Below, in pieces: positions 14,127 through 17,602 of a DNA stretch of 17,602 nt (the stretch's first letter is position 1; each line of letters starts with the position of its first letter). The translations under genes were made by a program, and so were the position numbers. Location: NCBI GenBank assembly GCA_037890055.1, contig JBBKBD010000025.1. One strand, given 5' to 3'. Origin of the DNA: Mediannikoviicoccus sp037890055 (lineage in GTDB: Bacteria; Bacillota; Clostridia; Tissierellales; Peptoniphilaceae). The notes below the pieces were generated by a model. The model had not been told where the DNA came from and did not search any database. It saw only the letters and a list, made by a program, of their open reading frames with translations.

Positions 14127-14519
14127 ATGGCTGATATACAATACTTGGGAACAGGCAGAAGAAAGACTTCTGTTGCAAGAGTAAGATTAGTTCCAGGAAA
14201 TGGTAATTTTGTTATAAATAAAAAACCTATCGATGAGTACTTCAATTATGAAACATTAAAAGTTATTGCTAGAGAACCTCTAACACTAACTGAAAACTTA
14301 GACTCATACGATGTTTATGTAAATGTTAAGGGTGGTGGATACACTGGTCAAGCAGGAGCAATCCGTCATGGAGTTTCAAGAGCGCTTCTTAAGGTTGATG
14401 AAGAATTAAGACCAACTTTAAAGAGAGCTGGATTCTTGACTAGAGACCCTAGAAAAGTTGAGCGTAAAAAATACGGTCAAAAGAAAGCTCGTAAGAGCCC
14501 ACAATTCTCAAAGAGATAA
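14127..14519 (+). CDS. rpsI: 30S ribosomal protein S9
   Basis: This small-subunit head protein has a basic C-terminal tail that reaches the P-site tRNA. The 130 residues match the family. Visible are GTGRRKTSVARVRLVPG at the N-terminus, NVKGGGYTGQAGAIRHGVSRALL in the middle, and RKVERKKYGQKKARKSPQFSKR at the end, with the conserved terminal Lys-Arg. AGGAGGAG directly before the ATG is a strong ribosome binding site. It is translated from the same transcript as rplM and followed by an intrinsic terminator. Confidence 0.98.
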   Translation: MADIQYLGTGRRKTSVARVRLVPGNGNFVINKKPIDEYFNYETLKVIAREPLTLTENLDSYDVYVNVKGGGYTGQAGAIRHGVSRALLKVDEELRPTLKRAGFLTRDPRKVERKKYGQKKARKSPQFSKR

Positions 14520-14525
14520 TATTTC

Positions 14526-14563
14526 AAGCCTTGGACTTATGTCTGAGGCTTTTATATTTTATT
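14526..14563 (+). terminator. Terminator of rplM-rpsI
   Basis: AAGCCT (14526-14531) pairs with AGGCTT (14546-14551), and an inner GAC/GTC helix closes a TTAT loop. A T-rich tail follows. It lies six bases after the rpsI stop. Confidence 0.85.
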
Positions 14564-14575
14564 TGAGCCTTAAGT

Positions 14576-14604
14576 TTTAAAAAACATTTATAAAATGATA
14601 CAAT
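14576..14604 (+). promoter_or_regulatory. Candidate promoter of trkA-trkH
   Basis: TTTAAA (14576-14581) and TACAAT (14599-14604) are 17 bp apart. This gives a leader of roughly 95 bases before trkA. I see no ydaO-type c-di-AMP riboswitch in that leader; it is too short. Confidence 0.5.
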
Positions 14605-14706
14605 AAAATTAGTAACTGTAAAGAGTTAATGATTTTAAAAATTTTATTAAATTGATTATCGCGTGATTACTATTTATTGTTTTAATATTGAACTATGGAG
14701 GATTGA

Positions 14707-16092
14707 ATGAAAGCATTGGTGGTTGGTGGAGGAAAACTTGGATTTAAGCTAGCTTCTGCCCTTGTTGATGAAAACTGTGAAGTTACAGTTGTTGATAATA
14801 ATGAGGATGTAATTGAAAATATTTTAAACACATTGGATGTACTTACAATAAATGCCAATGCTCTTGATATTGAAGTTTTACAAGAACTGGATATCTCTAC
14901 TTATGATGTGGTAGTGGCAACTACGACAAATGACGAAGCAAATGTAATTTTAAGCACAATTTCAAAAAAACTTGGTGCAAAATATGCCATTGCCAGGGTT
15001 AGAGATCCTGAATATAAGATGCATATTGAGTTTATCAGTAAAGAATTAAATATCGACAAGATAATTAATCCTGACAATGCAGCTGCCAGAAGTATTGAGA
15101 AGTATTTACTAAAGCAGTACAAACTTTATTCTGATAGCTTTGCAGATGGCAAAATAAAACTTGTGGAGTTTAATATTGGAATTGATGAAGACTTTGTTGG
15201 CAAAAAGGTAATGGATATAGAGTCATTTGAAAACTTACTTATAACTGCTGTATCACGAAAAGGGGTTGCCATAGTTCCTAATGGCAATACACTTCTTTGT
15301 GAAAATGATGTAATACTACTTGGTGGAAAATCTGAAGACATTGAAAAATTTGATAGAGACCACTCAGGAGTTAAAAAGGTTAAAAATATAAAAAAAGTAT
15401 TAATTGTAGGGGCAGGAAAAACAGGATTTTATCTTGCGCAAAATCTTTTGAATGATGGACTTGATGTAACCATTGTTGAAATAGATAGGCAAAAATGCTA
15501 TGAAATAAAAGAAAAACTTCCTCAAGCAGAAGTAATAAATGGGGATGGTACAGACTTAAATATTCTTGAAGAAGAGATGATTCAAACATTTGATGCCTTT
15601 GTAGCTACTACCGGAATAGACGAGGCAAACTTGCTTATAGCCTTAGTTGTTAAACAATTTGGTGTTTACAAATCCGTTGCAAAAGTATCTAGAACCAATT
15701 ATGATTCAATACAGGATAGACTGGATATTGATGCAGTGTTTAATACTTCTTATATAGTGGCTGCTGAAATTTTAAAACAACTTAGAGGCGGACAGGCAAT
15801 TTCTGTAAATCTTTTATTAAATGGGCAAGTTGAAGCCACTGAGTTAATTATACAATCTGATGTTTTAGTTTGTGGGAAAAAGCTTAAAGAGATTAACCTT
15901 CCAGAAGGTATTTTGATTGTAGCTGTTATAAAAGGAGATAAGACCATAATTCCAAATGGGGATACAATTTTGTCAGAGGGAGATAGAGTAGTACTCTTCA
16001 ATGCTCATAGTGAAGCTCAATCTATGAAAAAATATTTTCACATAGATAACAGTAAGAAGCCTTTATTCAATAAGATTAAATTTACAAAGTAG
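14707..16092 (+). CDS. trkA: Trk potassium uptake system, NAD-binding regulatory subunit TrkA
   Basis: This cytoplasmic peripheral subunit gates the TrkH channel. The 461 residues contain two full RCK units in tandem: a Rossmann domain at 1 to about 134 (VVGGGKLGFKLA, glycines 7, 9 and 12, with Asp30 at the end of the second strand) plus a TrkA-C domain at about 145-217, then a second Rossmann domain at about 228-358 (IVGAGKTGFYLA, glycines 235, 237 and 240) plus TrkA-C at about 366-447. PNGNTLL and PNGDTIL are equivalent turns of the two C-terminal domains, showing the internal duplication. The ATG follows GGAGG (14697-14701). trkH starts nine bases after the stop. TrkA-C domains can bind c-di-AMP in related Gram-positive proteins; whether these do is unknown. 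Confidence 0.96.
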   Translation: MKALVVGGGKLGFKLASALVDENCEVTVVDNNEDVIENILNTLDVLTINANALDIEVLQELDISTYDVVVATTTNDEANVILSTISKKLGAKYAIARVRDPEYKMHIEFISKELNIDKIINPDNAAARSIEKYLLKQYKLYSDSFADGKIKLVEFNIGIDEDFVGKKVMDIESFENLLITAVSRKGVAIVPNGNTLLCENDVILLGGKSEDIEKFDRDHSGVKKVKNIKKVLIVGAGKTGFYLAQNLLNDGLDVTIVEIDRQKCYEIKEKLPQAEVINGDGTDLNILEEEMIQTFDAFVATTGIDEANLLIALVVKQFGVYKSVAKVSRTNYDSIQDRLDIDAVFNTSYIVAAEILKQLRGGQAISVNLLLNGQVEATELIIQSDVLVCGKKLKEINLPEGILIVAVIKGDKTIIPNGDTILSEGDRVVLFNAHSEAQSMKKYFHIDNSKKPLFNKIKFTK

Positions 16093-16100
16093 GTATTTAT

Positions 16101-17552
16101 ATGAATAAAAAACTAATAGTTAAAATTTTAGGAATAATACTTTTGATTGAAGCTGCTTTTATGCTTCCATCACTTTTAATCTCGCTTTACATGAAGGACC
16201 AATCACATACTGGGTTTTTAGTTGCTATTTCAATACTCGTAGTTCTTTTTGTGGCAACGAAATTTATAAAAATTACAGACTATACACTTGCGCCTATGGA
16301 TGGTCTGTTTATAGTAGGTTTTTCATGGATACTTATTTCAATATTTGGAGCTATACCTCTATTTATAGACACTGAGCTTGATTTTGTTTCATCATTTTTT
16401 GAAATAGTTTCTGGTTTTACCACAACGGGAGCATCTGTTATTGGAAATATAGAAGCTATTCCAAAGTCAGTAGTATTTTGGCGAAGTATAACTCACTGGA
16501 TAGGCGGAATGGGGATTTTGGTTTTCACAGTTTCCATACTTCCACGTCTGGGAGTTGGAGGTTTTCAAATATATAAAGCCGAATCACCGGGTCCAGTTGC
16601 AGGAAGGATACAATCCACAACTTCTGGATCAGGGAAGATACTTTACAAAATTTATTTATTTATAACGCTTATAATATTTTTGTCCCTAGTAGCAACTGGA
16701 ATGACTGTGTTTGATGCAGCTATTCATACCTTTGGAGTAACGGGAACTGGAGGTTTTTCATCCCATAACGACTCCTTGGCAAGGTATGGCACACCAACCA
16801 TCGTTGTGTTAAGTATAGCCATGTTCGTATGCGCTACAAACTTTAATATATATTTTTTAGTTTATAAGAGAAAGTTTAAGGAAATAATTAACAATGATGA
16901 ACTTAAAATGTGGTTTATACTTATAGCAATAGCTATTATAACCATTTCAACATGTCTATTTAAAAATGGATATGGGAGCTTTGGCCTTTCCCTTAGGGAC
17001 TCGGCGCTTCAAGTTACTTCCATATCTTCAACATCGGGTTTTGCCAATACCGACTTTGACCTATGGCCAAGCTTTGCAAAGACGATATTATTTTTGCTTT
17101 ACTTTATGGGTGGATGTGCAGGGTCAACGGCTGGAGGATTAAAAGTTGTAAGAGTAACTGTGTTATATAAACTGGTTAAGAGAGAAATTAAAAAGACAAT
17201 TCACCCTAAAGCTGTAGTTCCCATAAGACTCAATGGAAAAAACTTAAGTGAACAAGTGGTACTTGGGATTTGTGCCTTCGCAGCTGTTTACTTCTTTGTG
17301 TTCTCATTTTCAACTGCCATGATAACACTGGATGGCCACGACATAAGAACCAGTATGTCATCGGTTGCAACATTTTTATCAAATGTTGGGCCAGGTTTCT
17401 CAAAGGTGGGACCAACAAAAAACTTTACTTTTTTTAACTGGGCATACAAACTCTACTTTAGTTTTTTAATGCTTTTAGGTAGACTTGAATTCTTTACATT
17501 AATAGCATTAATATCTCCGAGAAGTCCTAAAAAGGAATTAATAAAAATATAA
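16101..17552 (+). CDS. trkH: Trk potassium uptake system, membrane subunit TrkH
   Basis: This is the potassium-conducting membrane subunit, partner of TrkA. The 483 residues show the four pore-loop repeats of the Trk/Ktr/HKT superfamily, with filter segments FTTTGASV (about 112), GVTGTGGFSSH, SSTSGFANTD and LSNVGPGFSKVG, each around its conserved Gly. Between them are long hydrophobic helices consistent with the 10-helix TrkH fold, and the IGGMGILVF segment follows the first pore. The start at 16101 has only a weak ribosome binding site (TAGGT) nine bases after trkA, so its translation is probably coupled to trkA, which would keep the subunits in balance. A terminator follows. Confidence 0.96.
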   Translation: MNKKLIVKILGIILLIEAAFMLPSLLISLYMKDQSHTGFLVAISILVVLFVATKFIKITDYTLAPMDGLFIVGFSWILISIFGAIPLFIDTELDFVSSFFEIVSGFTTTGASVIGNIEAIPKSVVFWRSITHWIGGMGILVFTVSILPRLGVGGFQIYKAESPGPVAGRIQSTTSGSGKILYKIYLFITLIIFLSLVATGMTVFDAAIHTFGVTGTGGFSSHNDSLARYGTPTIVVLSIAMFVCATNFNIYFLVYKRKFKEIINNDELKMWFILIAIAIITISTCLFKNGYGSFGLSLRDSALQVTSISSTSGFANTDFDLWPSFAKTILFLLYFMGGCAGSTAGGLKVVRVTVLYKLVKREIKKTIHPKAVVPIRLNGKNLSEQVVLGICAFAAVYFFVFSFSTAMITLDGHDIRTSMSSVATFLSNVGPGFSKVGPTKNFTFFNWAYKLYFSFLMLLGRLEFFTLIALISPRSPKKELIKI

Positions 17553-17563
17553 AAATAAAATGT

Positions 17564-17602
17564 AAAACAGTAAGTCAAAAAGGATTTACTGTTTTTATTT
17601 TA
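17564..17602 (+). terminator. Terminator of trkA-trkH
   Basis: AAACAGTAAGT pairs with the downstream ATTTACTGTTT (one G.U pair) around an A-rich loop. GTTTTTATTTTA follows and runs to the window end. Confidence 0.85.

Noticed and set aside
14605..14706. c-di-AMP (ydaO-type) riboswitch before trkA
   Set aside because: The leader is too short and none of the conserved riboswitch segments can be seen.
1..17602. CRISPR arrays, insertion sequences, tRNA genes, phage or defence genes
   Set aside because: I found no regularly spaced repeats, transposase-like frames, terminal inverted repeats or cloverleaf sequences; the window is mainly housekeeping genes.

Overview
The window comes from a low-GC, Gram-positive anaerobe-type chromosome (Bacillota; a Clostridia or Tissierellia member is my best guess). 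The reasons are the AT-rich base composition, strong AGGAGG-type ribosome binding sites, a tyrosyl T-box leader, hairpin-plus-U terminators, and a surface protein with three CWB2 wall-binding repeats instead of an LPXTG anchor. The species-level assignment is inference; no rRNA or other taxonomic marker is present apart from ribosomal proteins L13 and S9.

Layout. Positions 1-2707 hold two minus-strand genes: tyrS behind a compact T-box leader, and a MalY/PatB-type PLP enzyme upstream of it. From a shared 138-bp intergenic region the plus strand reads a tightly overlapping aromatic operon (2846-8893): DAHP synthase, aroB, aroA, aroC, a fused shikimate dehydrogenase-shikimate kinase, and type II dehydroquinase. 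These six reading frames encode all seven steps from PEP and erythrose-4-phosphate to chorismate. The operon ends at a hairpin whose two arms carry the stop codons of the convergent genes on each side.

Positions 8913-9914 hold two minus-strand genes: a small lipoprotein gene broken by an in-frame TAA, and a two-TM protein with a C-terminal zinc ribbon. A divergent gene at 10257-13463 encodes a 1068-residue secreted surface protein. It has three CWB2 repeats, Rib/alpha-like and Ig-like modules, and a segment resembling Shr-type hemoglobin-interacting domains. Its strong promoter carries a 17/19 match to the classical Fur box next to the -10. Together these suggest an iron-regulated surface protein, possibly involved in heme or hemoglobin capture, and this is the most interesting part of the window.

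Positions 13494-14563 are the rplM-rpsI ribosomal protein operon with a structured leader that may mediate L13 autoregulation. Positions 14707-17552 are trkA-trkH, a complete Trk potassium uptake system, closed by a terminator at the end of the window. The aromatic operon and tyrS (which senses uncharged tRNA-Tyr) are linked by metabolism. The other blocks look like independent housekeeping units with the surface protein locus inserted between them.
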